Below are positions 27,120 to 36,262 of a DNA stretch of 48,898 bases, piece after piece. Below the pieces are notes generated by a model, which saw only the letters and a program-made list of their open reading frames with translations, did no database searches and had not been told where the DNA came from. The position numbers and the translations under genes were made by a program. Within the stretch, counting starts at the first letter, position 1, and the number at the start of each line of letters is the position of its first letter. Origin of the DNA: Pseudomonadota bacterium (GTDB taxonomy: Bacteria > Pseudomonadota > Alphaproteobacteria > Sphingomonadales > Sphingomonadaceae). The stretch lies in the NCBI GenBank assembly GCA_029550345.1, contig JAKPHK010000133.1:1-48898 (forward strand), given 5' to 3'.

Positions 27120-28175
27120 TCAGTTACCTCCCGCCACTTCTTCGGTGGTGGTCTTGCCGCGGGTGACGCGAACGGTCGGGGCCGGGCGGTAGCCCGAAGG
27201 CGCCGCAGAGCGGGTCTGAGCACCGGCAGGCGGCATCCCGGCACGATCGGCGATGGTGTTCGCGAAAGTCGAAGCAAAGGCCTTTGCGGTCTGTTCCGGG
27301 TTCGGCGCATTGCGGCGCTGGAAGCGGGAGACATCGCCGCCGGTGACGAAGGTGGCACCGCCATCAACCGGACGGTTCATCGCCTGGCTAAGGAACTTTT
27401 CTTCCTCGGCCTTGCTCGCGCCGGCGGGAACCTTCACGGTACCGCTGGCGATCGCCTGATCGAGCTCGGCCTGATTGTCGGCAAGGCTGCGCAGCGAAAG
27501 GCTAAGCGTGCCGATGGTCTGGGCCACCGCGATTTTTTCGGCGATCTTGGGCGTCACTTCCAGCGTAACGGTGCGGAAGGCGCGGACAACGGTCTTGCCT
27601 TCTTCAACCGTGGTTTCGGTTGACTGGTCGGTTGCCAGCACGCGGACGTTGCGCAGGATGGTTTCGGTGGCCTTCAGTGGGTTGCCGCCGTCCTTGGCCT
27701 GAACCGTCTGGGTCAGCATCAGGTCAACGTGGTCGCCCGGGAAGACGAAGCCGCCGACACCGGTCTTGGCCGAAACCGGGATCGTGATCGCACGCATCCC
27801 CGGGCCAAGCGCCGCCGCGAGGAAGCCGCGGTCGCCCGGTGCGACGAGCGCGCCCTGGGTAACCGGCTGGCCAGCGGTGATCGGATAGCGCACCACGGTA
27901 CCCAGCAGCTTGTTCATGTCGGCCTCGCCGTCGATGAAGTAAGCGTCCTGGACCATTTCCTTGGGCCATTCCTGGAACGAGACCGAATCGGCGGTGATAA
28001 TCGTGCCGACCGGAAGCGCCCGCTGGGCGACCAGGACCTTGGGTCCCTTGGGTGCTTGCTGGGCAGCCTCGGCCTTCGGCGCCGAACCACCAACCAACAG
28101 GCTCCTTGCAGCGAAGGCAGTACCAACCGCGATGATCAGTGCGCCAAGCAGCAGCAACAGCTTTTTCTTATCCAT
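27120..28175 (-). CDS. cpaB: Flp pilus assembly protein CpaB/RcpC
   Basis: Periplasmic SAF-domain protein that supports secretin assembly. The 351 residues have an N-terminal signal/anchor helix (KLLLLLGALIIAVGTAFAARSL), a SAF domain (VLVAQRALPVGTIITADSVSFQEWP), an RcpC segment (MRAITIPVSAKTGVGGFVFPGDHVDLMLTQ) and a low-complexity C-terminal tail. The stop is 2 bases before the chosen cpaC start. Confidence 0.94.
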   Translation of the reverse strand: MDKKKLLLLLGALIIAVGTAFAARSLLVGGSAPKAEAAQQAPKGPKVLVAQRALPVGTIITADSVSFQEWPKEMVQDAYFIDGEADMNKLLGTVVRYPITAGQPVTQGALVAPGDRGFLAAALGPGMRAITIPVSAKTGVGGFVFPGDHVDLMLTQTVQAKDGGNPLKATETILRNVRVLATDQSTETTVEEGKTVVRAFRTVTLEVTPKIAEKIAVAQTIGTLSLSLRSLADNQAELDQAIASGTVKVPAGASKAEEEKFLSQAMNRPVDGGATFVTGGDVSRFQRRNAPNPEQTAKAFASTFANTIADRAGMPPAGAQTRSAAPSGYRPAPTVRVTRGKTTTEEVAGGN

Positions 28176-28233
28176 GGCTATGCAAGCCCCCTAGAAAATT
28201 CCCGAAACATCAGTGTCTATTCGGGCAAACTGG

Positions 28234-28249
28234 TTAAAATCCGGTCAAC
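28234..28249. promoter_or_regulatory. CtrA-like motif between cpaA and cpaB
   Basis: TTAA (28234-28237), 7 bases, then TCAAC (28245-28249). This matches the CtrA box TTAA-N7-TTAA with one mismatch and overlaps the cpaA stop, 59 bases upstream of the cpaB start. CtrA controls pilus genes in Caulobacter; whether it does so here is inference. Confidence 0.25.
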
Positions 28250-28943
28250 CGAGGCCCGATGCTGCGAAAGCAGCCCGCGCTGACGGCAGAAATTGCGTGA
28301 AAATGACGAGGAGCCCCCCGGTCGAAATGGCCAGGCCATAGGGAACCGGAAGGCGGCTTTTCTGGTTGCGCGACACCACGATGGCGCCGACCGCCGTCAG
28401 GCCGAGCAGTGCGAACAGCGCGATCTTGACGATTGCGGCGGGCAGCAGGGCAGTTGCGTCAAGCGGTTTCCCGCCGTTCATCACCCAGGCGATATAGCAG
28501 GACCCCAGCACCCACAGCGTGGTCGCGCTGAAGGCCAGTGAGCGTTTGCCGCTATCCCCGGAGCCAAGCGAAAGGTTGCGCGCGCCCGCGACCATCGACA
28601 TCGCCCCGCCGACCAGCGAGGTCAGGAACAGGACCGAGAAGAACACCATCGGCGGCAGCCACAGCGCCAGTGCGGCCAGCAGCTTCACATCGCCGCCGCC
28701 CATCCCGCCGCGGGCGAAGATAACGGCAAAGCCGAAGAACACGATCAGGCAGATACCGATCTGCCAGGCCACGTCGGGCCACAGCGTCAGGTTTGATGCC
28801 CACCAGTAGAGCGGGGCGCAAAGCGCGATTGCGGCGTTGAGCCAGTTATCGATCTGGCGGCGCCTGAGATCGGTGACGGCCGCAATCGCCAGTGCGATTG
28901 CCAAGCCACCCAGCAGCAGGTAACGAAATTCGACGTCTGACAT
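28245..28943 (-). CDS. cpaA: Prepilin peptidase CpaA (A24 family)
   Basis: Inner-membrane aspartic peptidase that trims the Flp prepilin leader. The 232 residues have several membrane helices and the two catalytic Asp positions D25 (AVTDLRRRQIDNW) and D85 (GMGGGDVKLLAALALW, the GxGD motif). It is the first gene of the operon, 69 bases before cpaB. No Flp pilin gene is beside it. The divergent intergenic stretch on its upstream side holds a small inverted repeat, GTAAG (28972-28976) with CTTAC (28985-28989). Confidence 0.93.
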   Translation of the reverse strand: MSDVEFRYLLLGGLAIALAIAAVTDLRRRQIDNWLNAAIALCAPLYWWASNLTLWPDVAWQIGICLIVFFGFAVIFARGGMGGGDVKLLAALALWLPPMVFFSVLFLTSLVGGAMSMVAGARNLSLGSGDSGKRSLAFSATTLWVLGSCYIAWVMNGGKPLDATALLPAAIVKIALFALLGLTAVGAIVVSRNQKSRLPVPYGLAISTGGLLVIFTQFLPSARAAFAASGLG

Positions 28944-29027
28944 TAACAGCCCCCTGGTTCAGGAAGGCTGTGTAAGGGCCATGACTTACCAAATAGTAAC
29001 TACCCTCGAGAGGCCGAAGTTAGCCAC

Positions 29028-29975
29028 GTGCGACAAGCATACGACCGCAGGGCCATTCCCCCACAGGCTTCCGAAAGCCATTGGCAAACCGCAGACGGCC
29101 ATGCCGTCCGCCGGATCGATTGGCCCGCACCCGATGGCGGCGCAAAGGGATCGATCCTGTTCCTGCCCGGACGCGGTGACTTTTACGAAAAGTATCTTGA
29201 AACGCTGGACTGTTGGCATGGCCTCGGCTGGCAGGTGACGGCGTCGGACTGGCGCGGGCAGGCGGGATCAGGCCGGCTCGGGACTGACCCGGTGACCGGC
29301 CATATCGATGATTTCGCCACTTGGATCGAAGATCTGGCCAGCCTGTGGAAGCATTGGAAGGCCGAAACGCCGGGGCCGCACGTGCTGGCCGGGCATTCGA
29401 TGGGCGGGCATCTGGTGCTGCGCGCTTTGGCCGAGCAGCAGGTCGATCCCGATGGCATGATCCTGTCCGCGCCGATGCTGGGGTTCACCGCCAGCCTGCT
29501 GCCCGATGCGGTGATGCACCAGGCCGCCAAGCTGATGAAGGCGCTGGGCGATCCGCGCCGCCCGGCCTGGAAGTGGAGCGAAAAGCCCGGTCAACCGCCT
29601 GACGCACGGATTCACCTGCTGACCCACGATGCCGAACGATACGGCGATGAGATTTTCTGGCGGCAGGCGCGGCCCGAACTGGTGATGGGGCCGGGATCGT
29701 GGGGCTGGGTCGAACGGGCCTATGCCTCGATGCGGCTGCTGGCAACGCCCGGCCTGCTCGAAGCGATCGGAATCCCGATACTGATCCTCGCCACCGATAA
29801 CGACAAGCTGGTCGGCTACAAGGCGATCGCCCGCGCCGCGGATCGGCTACGCGATGTCGAGCTGGTGCACTTCGGGCTTGAGGCGCACCACGAAATCCTT
29901 CGCGAAAGCGACGCCGTGCGCGATCGCGCGCTGGCCGCCTGCGAAGCTTTTCTGGCACGGATTGCGGCGGTTTAG
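29028..29975 (+). CDS. Alpha/beta hydrolase, lysophospholipase-like
   Basis: Serine hydrolase of the monoglyceride lipase/lysophospholipase (PldB) type, probably acting on membrane-lipid breakdown products. The 315 residues have the oxyanion/strand segment ILFLPGRGDFYEKY, the nucleophile elbow GHSMGG with S124, an Asp in ILATDNDKLVG and a His in LEAHHEILRE. GTG at 29028 is the only sensible start (no early in-frame ATG). It is divergent from cpaA and ends 3 bases before the next gene. Confidence 0.88.
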   Translation: MRQAYDRRAIPPQASESHWQTADGHAVRRIDWPAPDGGAKGSILFLPGRGDFYEKYLETLDCWHGLGWQVTASDWRGQAGSGRLGTDPVTGHIDDFATWIEDLASLWKHWKAETPGPHVLAGHSMGGHLVLRALAEQQVDPDGMILSAPMLGFTASLLPDAVMHQAAKLMKALGDPRRPAWKWSEKPGQPPDARIHLLTHDAERYGDEIFWRQARPELVMGPGSWGWVERAYASMRLLATPGLLEAIGIPILILATDNDKLVGYKAIARAADRLRDVELVHFGLEAHHEILRESDAVRDRALAACEAFLARIAAV

Positions 29976-29978
29976 GCG

Positions 29979-31064
29979 ATGGGCGAGCGGTTCGAATTCG
30001 CAATCGTCGGGGCCGGAATCGCCGGGGCCTCGTTGGCCGCGGGGCTGGCCGGACATGGCCGGGTGGCGCTGATCGAGGCAGAGGATCGGCCTGGCTATCA
30101 CGCCACCGGGCGCTCCGCCGCATTCTGGACCGAAAGCTACGGCGGGCCGATGGTCTTTCCGCTGACCGCTGCATCCGGCCCGTTTCTGGAGCGTCACGGG
30201 CTGGTCACGCCGCGCGGTGCGCTGACCCTGGCGCGGGCGGACGAAGCTGCGGGGCTGGAAGCCTTCGCGGCGGAGTTCGAAGGGCTTGGCGTTCGGGTCG
30301 AGCGGCTGGATCGTGCACAGATCGAAGCGCGCGTGCCGGGCCTGCGGGCCGAATGGCGCCACGGCGTGCTTGAACCCGATTGCAGCGATATCGACGTCGC
30401 CGGGCTGCACCAGCTCTGGCTGGGGCAGGCGCGGCGCGGCGGCGCGGAACTGCTCTGCCGCGCCCGGCTGGCGCGGGCCGAGCGCAGCAATGGGCACTGG
30501 CGGATCGAGCTGGAGGACGGGCGCAGCCTCAGCGCCGATGTGCTGATCAACGCTGCCGGGGCCTGGGCCGATGACGTGGCGGTACGGTGCGGTGCCCGAC
30601 CGCTGGGGATGCAGCCGCTGCGGCGAACCATGGCCCAGCTCGATTGCGGCAAACGGGTGCCCGATGATCTGCCACTGACGCTGGGCTTCGACGGCTCGTT
30701 CTATTTCAAGCCTGAGGCGGGCAAACTGTGGCTGAGCCCGCATGACGAGATTCCAAGCCCGCCATGCGATGCCGCGCCGGATGAAATCGACGTGGCACAG
30801 GCGATCGACCGGTTTGAACAAGTGGTCGATTGGCCGGTCCGGCGGCTGGAACACAAATGGGCAGGGCTACGCACCTTTTCGCCCGATCGGCTGCCGGTCT
30901 ATGGCTTCGATCCGGCTGCTGCGGGGTTCTTCTGGTTCGCCGGGCAGGGCGGCTTCGGCATCCAGACCGCGCCCGCCGCGGCGGAACTGGCGGTGGGATT
31001 GCTACTTGGTCAGGCCGGGGGCGCGGTTGATCCTGCGCCCTTCGGCCCCGCGCGTTTTGGCTAG
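29979..31064 (+). CDS. FAD-dependent D-amino-acid dehydrogenase-like protein (DauA type)
   Basis: Flavin amine oxidoreductase of the DAO superfamily. The 361 residues begin with the FAD-binding motif GAGIAG (11-16), then EAEDRPGYHATGRSAAFWTESYG. That segment resembles D-arginine dehydrogenase DauA as I remember it (GYHSTGRSAAHYT). Further on are LINAAGAWADDVA and a C-terminal GQGGFGIQTAPA. D-arginine or another D-amino acid is the likely substrate, but side-chain preference cannot be read. It is in an operon with the hydrolase upstream. Confidence 0.86.
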   Translation: MGERFEFAIVGAGIAGASLAAGLAGHGRVALIEAEDRPGYHATGRSAAFWTESYGGPMVFPLTAASGPFLERHGLVTPRGALTLARADEAAGLEAFAAEFEGLGVRVERLDRAQIEARVPGLRAEWRHGVLEPDCSDIDVAGLHQLWLGQARRGGAELLCRARLARAERSNGHWRIELEDGRSLSADVLINAAGAWADDVAVRCGARPLGMQPLRRTMAQLDCGKRVPDDLPLTLGFDGSFYFKPEAGKLWLSPHDEIPSPPCDAAPDEIDVAQAIDRFEQVVDWPVRRLEHKWAGLRTFSPDRLPVYGFDPAAAGFFWFAGQGGFGIQTAPAAAELAVGLLLGQAGGAVDPAPFGPARFG

Positions 31065-31117
31065 CGAATCGGTGGAATAAGAGTAGCTTGGGGAAGCTAA
31101 CCGCAGGAGATTCCCCG

Positions 31118-31294
31118 ATGGCGCACAAGTTCGAAATCTACAAGGACAAGGCTGGCGAGTTCCGCGTCCGCTTCAAGTACAATTCGGAGATCATGTTCTC
31201 GACCGAAGGCTATGCCGACAAGTCGGGCGCCAAGAACGCCATTGCCTCGATCAAGAAGAACGGCCCCGACGCCCCGATTGAGGACAATTCCTGA
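31118..31294 (+). CDS. YegP family protein (DUF1508)
   Basis: Small single-repeat DUF1508 protein of 58 residues: MAHKFEIYKDKAGEFRVRF, then SEGYADKSGAK-like spacing (STEGYADKSGAKNAI) and SIKKNGPDAPIED. Function unknown; E. coli YegP has two such repeats and this has one. The ATG at 31118 has AGGAG upstream; an earlier in-frame start would add ten residues not seen in the family. It converges with rnhA. Confidence 0.9.
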   Translation: MAHKFEIYKDKAGEFRVRFKYNSEIMFSTEGYADKSGAKNAIASIKKNGPDAPIEDNS

Positions 31295-31301
31295 TTTTCG
31301 C

Positions 31302-31739
31302 CTAGGCTGCTGATCCCAGCGCCGCACCACTGGCCAGGCGGTCGGCCCGTTCGTTTTCGGGGTGACCGTCGTGGCCTTTCACCCAGATCCATTCGATCCG
31401 GTGGCGCCGGGTGGCGGCCAGCAGGTCCTGCCACAGATCGGCATTGAGCACCGGCTTTTTCGCCGCAGTCTTCCAGCCGTTCTTCTGCCAGCCGTAAATC
31501 CACTTGGTGATCCCGTCGATCACATAGCGGCTATCGGTGTGGAGATGGACCAGGCAGGGCTCTTTCAACGCTGTCAGCGCGCGGATTACCGCGGTCAGTT
31601 CCATCCGGTTGTTGGTGGTTTCGGCTTCGTGGCCGGACAGTTCCTTTTCGTGGTGGCCCATGCGCAGCACCACGCCCCAGCCGCCCGGGCCGGGGTTGCC
31701 CTTGCAGGCTCCGTCGGTGAAAATCTCAACCTTCTTCAC
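31302..31739 (-). CDS. rnhA: Ribonuclease HI
   Basis: Cleaves the RNA strand of RNA-DNA hybrids (R-loops, Okazaki primers). The 145 residues include the four acidic active-site positions D9 ([15 protein letters not shown]), E47 (NNRMELTA), D69 ([10 protein letters not shown]) and D133 (NERADRLA), plus H123. The GTG start at 31739 gives the normal N-terminus and overlaps the thrB stop (GTGA), so it is coupled to thrB. A longer ATG start would add an unrelated 37 residues. Confidence 0.96.
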   Translation of the reverse strand: MKKVEIFTDGACKGNPGPGGWGVVLRMGHHEKELSGHEAETTNNRMELTAVIRALTALKEPCLVHLHTDSRYVIDGITKWIYGWQKNGWKTAAKKPVLNADLWQDLLAATRRHRIEWIWVKGHDGHPENERADRLASGAALGSAA

Positions 31740-32719
31740 GGCGCGGCGAATACCGCGCCGTTGGCCGGATCGGCATAGAATTCCAGCCGCCGGGCAAAGG
31801 CCATCGGGCTCTTGCGGACCACCAGCGCATCGGCAGGAGTGTTTAGCCAATCATAGGCCCGGCTCATCGTAAAGCGCAGCGCGGCGGCGCGGGCCAGCAC
31901 CGGCAGGGCGGCGCGTTCATCCGTGCTGAGCGGGCGCAGGCTTTCGTATCCTTCAAGCAGCGCGGCCGAGATCGCCGGATCAAAATTGCGCCCTTCGCCA
32001 TCAAAACACCATGCGGCGTGGGTCACCGCCACGTCATAGGCGGCCAGATCGGTGCAGGCGAAGTAGAAGTCGATCAGCCCGGTAACCGTTTCGCCCAGCA
32101 TCAGGACATTGTCCGGAAACAGATCGGCGTGGATCACCGATCGCGGCAGGCCTGCGGGCCAGCCTGCTTCAAGCAAGGGCAGTTCCCGCTCGACCAGCTC
32201 GGCCAGCGCCGGATCGATCGAGGCCATGCCCTGATGCCCGCAGGAATCGGCCAGACGGCGGCTTTCGGCCAGATCCATCGCATTGGCGCGGGCTGCGGGG
32301 AAATCGACGCTGGCCAGGTGCAACTGGGCAAGTGCCCGGCCGACCGCGCGGGCCTGCCCCGGCGTGGGGTGGCTTACCGAAACGCCGGGCAGAAACTCGA
32401 TCAGCGCCACCGCCTTGTCGCCGACCATGCGGTAGAGCGCGCCGTCGCGGTCATGGATCGTGCGCGGCACCGGGCAGCCCTGCGCGGCAAGGTGGTCTAG
32501 CAGTGAGAGGAAGAAGGGCAGATCCTGCACCTCGATCCGGAATTCGTACATCGTCAGGATGAACTTCGCGCCGGCTCCATCCTTGCCGGTGGTTTCGATC
32601 AGCCAGTTGGAATTGGAGACGCCTTCGGCAATGCCCTTTGCGCTGGTCAGGGTGCCGACATCGAAATGGGCGATCAGCGCAGCCAGATCTTCGGCGCCAA
32701 GATGGGTATAGACCGCCAT
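31736..32719 (-). CDS. thrB: Homoserine kinase (ThrB, APH-fold type)
   Basis: Phosphorylates homoserine for threonine synthesis. The 327 residues belong to the aminoglycoside-phosphotransferase-like ThrB form of alphaproteobacteria. They begin [22 protein letters not shown], with NSNWLIET in the N-lobe, the catalytic loop [12 protein letters not shown], and [17 protein letters not shown] as the metal-binding segment. The ATG at 32719 overlaps the ispH TGA; rnhA overlaps its own stop. The order ispH-thrB-rnhA is a compact coupled operon. Confidence 0.96.
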   Translation of the reverse strand: MAVYTHLGAEDLAALIAHFDVGTLTSAKGIAEGVSNSNWLIETTGKDGAGAKFILTMYEFRIEVQDLPFFLSLLDHLAAQGCPVPRTIHDRDGALYRMVGDKAVALIEFLPGVSVSHPTPGQARAVGRALAQLHLASVDFPAARANAMDLAESRRLADSCGHQGMASIDPALAELVERELPLLEAGWPAGLPRSVIHADLFPDNVLMLGETVTGLIDFYFACTDLAAYDVAVTHAAWCFDGEGRNFDPAISAALLEGYESLRPLSTDERAALPVLARAAALRFTMSRAYDWLNTPADALVVRKSPMAFARRLEFYADPANGAVFAAP

Positions 32720-33681
32720 CAATCCACCAGTTGCCGGGGTAGTTTGAAGACCATCTTTTCCTCGGCGGTAACGACCTGCTCAATCGCCACCTCGCGCAGT
32801 TCGGCGATGCGCGAGATCACTTCCTGGATCAGTTCCTCTGGCGCAGAGGCCCCGGCGGTCAGGCCCAGCACGTCAACCCCATCAAGCCAGTCGGCCGCGA
32901 TTTCCGCTCCGCGCTGGACCAGCCGGCTCTGCGCGCCGCAGCGTTCGGCCACTTCGACCAGCCGCAGCGAGTTGGAGCTGTTGGGCGCGCCGATCACCAG
33001 CACCAGCTGGCACTGCGGGGCCACGGTCTTGACCGCGGCCTGCCGGTTGGAGGTGGCATAGCAGATGTCTTCGGCCTTGGGCCCGACGATCTGCGGATAA
33101 CGGGCGCGCAGCGCGGCAACCACTTCGGCGGTATCATCGACCGAAAGCGTGGTCTGGGTCAGGAAGGCCAGCGGGGTATCTGCACCGAAGCTGAGCGTCG
33201 CGACATCGTCCACCGTTTCGACCAGGGTGATCGTGCCTTCGGGCACCTGGCCCAGGGTGCCGATCACTTCGGGGTGGCCCTTGTGGCCAATGAACAGGAT
33301 GTGCCGTCCGGCCTCGATCTGGCGTTCGGCCTGACGGTGGACCTTGGAAACCAGCGGGCAGGTGGCATCAAGCCAGTCCAACCCGCGTCCGGTCGCTTCG
33401 GCAGGCACCGATTTGGGCACGCCGTGGGCGCTGAACACCACCGGGACGCCGTCCGGCACCTCGTCCAGTTCCTCGACAAAGATCGCGCCCTTGGCCTTCA
33501 GGCTATCGACCACGAAACGGTTGTGGACAATCTCGTGCCGGACATAGACCGGCGCACCATAGCGCTGGAGCGCGAGTTCGACGATATCGATCGCCCGGTC
33601 CACCCCGGCACAAAAACCGCGCGGGGCGGCCAGCAGCAGGCGCAAGGGGGCTCTTTCGGGGTTTGGCAATGGCGCGTTCAT
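32719..33681 (-). CDS. ispH: 4-hydroxy-3-methylbut-2-enyl diphosphate reductase
   Basis: Last enzyme of the MEP isoprenoid pathway, making IPP and DMAPP with a [4Fe-4S] cluster. The 320 residues keep the three cluster Cys at C24 (APRGFCAGV), C108 ([12 protein letters not shown]) and C207 ([11 protein letters not shown]), and the catalytic Glu in GHPEVIGT (E138). The ATG at 33681 is preferred to the TTG one codon earlier. First gene of the ispH-thrB-rnhA operon. Confidence 0.97.
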   Translation of the reverse strand: MNAPLPNPERAPLRLLLAAPRGFCAGVDRAIDIVELALQRYGAPVYVRHEIVHNRFVVDSLKAKGAIFVEELDEVPDGVPVVFSAHGVPKSVPAEATGRGLDWLDATCPLVSKVHRQAERQIEAGRHILFIGHKGHPEVIGTLGQVPEGTITLVETVDDVATLSFGADTPLAFLTQTTLSVDDTAEVVAALRARYPQIVGPKAEDICYATSNRQAAVKTVAPQCQLVLVIGAPNSSNSLRLVEVAERCGAQSRLVQRGAEIAADWLDGVDVLGLTAGASAPEELIQEVISRIAELREVAIEQVVTAEEKMVFKLPRQLVD

Positions 33682-33750
33682 CAAGCGGCCTCTAGCGCTT
33701 TGCCCCGCGCGCCGCTAGGGCAAGCAAACCGAGATTCCAAGGATGCCCAG

Positions 33751-34401
33751 ATGACTGCTCGTTTTCGCCTGATTTCCGCCCTGGCCGTGGCTGCTGCACT
33801 TGCCGGGTGCAAGTCCACCGGCGATATCGTGATCGAAGACGGTGTCGGCATTTCTGCGGTGCGAACAGCTTGCCCGGCGGTCGGCATTCCCGACTATACC
33901 GGCGATGTCACCCTGTTCCGCACCCCCGGCAACACCAATTCGGGCAACATCGATGTGGTCGCGGCGATGACCAACGTGCGCAGCGAATGCAACGATGCCG
34001 GGGATAAGGTTTTCACCAACGTCACGTTCGACGTGCTGGCCCGCCGCACCGATACCCGCGGTGAGCGGACCGTGACCGTGCCCTATTTCATCACCGTGCT
34101 GCGCGGCGGCAAGGCCGTGGTGACCAAGCGGGTCGGCCAGGCCACGCTGACTTTCGCCGATGGCCAGGAACGGGCCCAGGCCCGCGGCCAGGGCGCCGCC
34201 TATATCGATAAGGCAGAGGCCAGCCTGCCGCCCGAAATTCGCGAACGGATCACCCGTCGTCGCCGCGCGGGTGAAGAAGATGCCGCGGTCGATCCGCTGT
34301 CGCAGCCCGAAGTGAAGGCCGCGGTTGCGCGGGCGACCTTTGAGGTGCTGGTTGGCTTCCAGCTCAGTCAGGATCAGCTGACCTACAACGCCACCCGATG
34401 A
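33751..34401 (+). CDS. Hypothetical lipoprotein
   Basis: Function unknown. The 216 residues begin with a lipoprotein signal (MTARFRLISALAVAAALAGC, lipobox Cys at 20). The mature part has a beta-rich segment (TNVTFDVLARRTDTRGERTV, VPYFITVLRGGKAVVTKRVG) and a charged helix (PPEIRERITRRRRAGEEDAA). It is probably anchored in the cell envelope. AAGGA lies upstream of the ATG; the open frame further upstream overlaps ispH on the other strand and is not used. It stands between ispH (divergent) and argS. Confidence 0.85.
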   Translation: MTARFRLISALAVAAALAGCKSTGDIVIEDGVGISAVRTACPAVGIPDYTGDVTLFRTPGNTNSGNIDVVAAMTNVRSECNDAGDKVFTNVTFDVLARRTDTRGERTVTVPYFITVLRGGKAVVTKRVGQATLTFADGQERAQARGQGAAYIDKAEASLPPEIRERITRRRRAGEEDAAVDPLSQPEVKAAVARATFEVLVGFQLSQDQLTYNATR

Positions 34402-34509
34402 AGCGGGCGCGCAGCCGCGCGCCTTCGATCCTTGCGGCGCCCCTGCCCAGGCGGTAGGGGCGCTGTTACTTTATGCGGCCCGGTTGTGGCCCTATCCAAG
34501 AGCAGTCCA

Positions 34510-36258
34510 ATGACCGAAGCGAAGACCCTCTACGCCGCCTTTTCCGGGCACATCGCCGCCGCGCTCGATGCGCTGGAGGCCGCAGGCACCCTCCCGGGCG
34601 GGCTCAACCGCGCGGCGATCACGGTCGAGCCACCGCGCGATCCCAGCCATGGCGATCTGGCGACGAACGCCGCGATGGTCCTGGCCAAGCCGGCCGGAAC
34701 CAATCCGCGCGCCCTGGCAGAGGCTCTGGTGGCCGAGCTGGGCAAGCTGCCTGCCGTGACTTCGGCGGAAATCGCCGGGCCGGGCTTCATCAACCTCAGG
34801 ATCGCACCCGATGCCTGGATCGCCGAACTGCGCGCGATCGCGGCGCAGGCGGCTGATTATGGCCGCTCGCACATTGGCGGCGGAACCACGGTCAACGTCG
34901 AATATGTCTCGGCCAACCCGACCGGGCCGATGCACATGGGCCACTGCCGCGGCGCGGTGGTGGGCGATGCGCTGGCCAGCCTGCTCGAATGGGCCGGGCA
35001 CAAGGTGATCCGCGAATACTACGTCAACGATGCCGGCGGGCAGGTCGATGTCCTCGCCCGCTCGGTCCAGCTGCGCTACCGCGAGGCGCTGGGCGAAGAC
35101 ATCGGCGCGATTCCGGAAGGACTCTATCCGGGGGACTACCTCGTCCCTGTGGGTGAGGCGCTGGCGGCGGAGTTCGGCGACAAGTTCGCATCGGCTCCCG
35201 AAAGCGAATGGCTGGCCCTGTTCCGCACGCGTGCGATCGCGGCGATGGTTGAGCAGATCAAGGCCGACCTCAAGCTGCTGGGCATCGAGCATGACCTGTT
35301 CTCTTCCGAGGCGGAGCTGCAGGCTGCGGGCAAGCCGGATGAGGCCGAGAAGTGGCTGCGGGCGCACGATCTGGTCTATGACGGCCAGCTCGAAGCGCCC
35401 AAGGGCAAGACGCCCGAGGACTGGGAGCCGGTTGAGCTGCCGCTGTTCCGCTCGACGAAATTCGGCGACGATCAGGATCGCCCGATCAAGAAGAGCGACG
35501 GCAGCTGGACCTATTTCGGCGCCGATATGGCCTATCACTTCCAGAAGGCGCAGGGTGCCGACGCGCTGGTCGATATCTGGGGCGCGGACCACGCCGGCAC
35601 GGTCAAGCGGATCAAGGCCGCGGTCGCCGCACTGACCGGCGCCGAAGGCCGCGCGCCCAAGCCGTTCGAGGTCAAGCTGGTGCAGATGGTCCAGCTGCTC
35701 AAGGGCGGCGAGCCGTTCAAGATGAGCAAGCGTTCGGGCAATTTCGTCACTCTGGCCGATGTGGTGGAGATGGTCGGCAAGGACGTGGTCCGTTTCACCA
35801 TGCTGACCCGCAAGCCCGAAGCGCAGATGGACTTCGATTTCGACAAGGTGGTCGAAGCATCGAAGGACAACCCGGTGTTCTATGTCCAGTATGCCCACGC
35901 CCGGATCCGATCGACCCTGCGCAAGGCTGCGGGCGAAGGCTTCGCGCCCGCCGATCAGGGCCTTGACCTGCTGGGTGAGGAAGAGCTGGAGCTGGTCAAG
36001 CTGGCCGCGCAGTTCCCGCGCCTGGTCGAGGCTGCCGCCGCCGCCCGCGAACCGCACCGGATCGCATTCTATCTCTATGATCTGGCTGGCGCTTTCCACG
36101 CTTACTGGAACATCGGCAACGATCGCCCCGAAAAACGCTTTATCGTGGCTCAGAATGAGACGTTGACGTCTGCAAGGCTTTATCTTGCGTCCCAAATCGG
36201 GCAACTTATCCGTAACGGCCTGTCCATTCTGGGCGTGGAGGCCGTAGAGGAGATGTAA
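34510..36258 (+). CDS. argS: Arginyl-tRNA synthetase
   Basis: Charges tRNA(Arg). The 582 residues have the N-terminal Add-1 domain (DPSHGDLATNAAMVLAKPAG), the class I signature HMGH at 142-145 (ANPTGPMHMGHCRG), KMSK at 404-407 (EPFKMSKRSGNF) and the C-terminal DALR domain with DPxxF-like aromatic residues. The ATG at 34510 gives the family N-terminus; an earlier in-frame start at 34432 would add a Pro/Gly-rich stretch. It opens a run with SPOR, nagZ, scpA/B and tatABC. Confidence 0.97.
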   Translation: MTEAKTLYAAFSGHIAAALDALEAAGTLPGGLNRAAITVEPPRDPSHGDLATNAAMVLAKPAGTNPRALAEALVAELGKLPAVTSAEIAGPGFINLRIAPDAWIAELRAIAAQAADYGRSHIGGGTTVNVEYVSANPTGPMHMGHCRGAVVGDALASLLEWAGHKVIREYYVNDAGGQVDVLARSVQLRYREALGEDIGAIPEGLYPGDYLVPVGEALAAEFGDKFASAPESEWLALFRTRAIAAMVEQIKADLKLLGIEHDLFSSEAELQAAGKPDEAEKWLRAHDLVYDGQLEAPKGKTPEDWEPVELPLFRSTKFGDDQDRPIKKSDGSWTYFGADMAYHFQKAQGADALVDIWGADHAGTVKRIKAAVAALTGAEGRAPKPFEVKLVQMVQLLKGGEPFKMSKRSGNFVTLADVVEMVGKDVVRFTMLTRKPEAQMDFDFDKVVEASKDNPVFYVQYAHARIRSTLRKAAGEGFAPADQGLDLLGEEELELVKLAAQFPRLVEAAAAAREPHRIAFYLYDLAGAFHAYWNIGNDRPEKRFIVAQNETLTSARLYLASQIGQLIRNGLSILGVEAVEEM

Positions 36259-36262
36259 CCGT

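Noticed and set aside
28972..28989. GTAAG/CTTAC inverted repeat in the divergent cpaA region.
   Set aside because: Only 5 bp per arm; chance is likely, so it is mentioned only in the cpaA entry.
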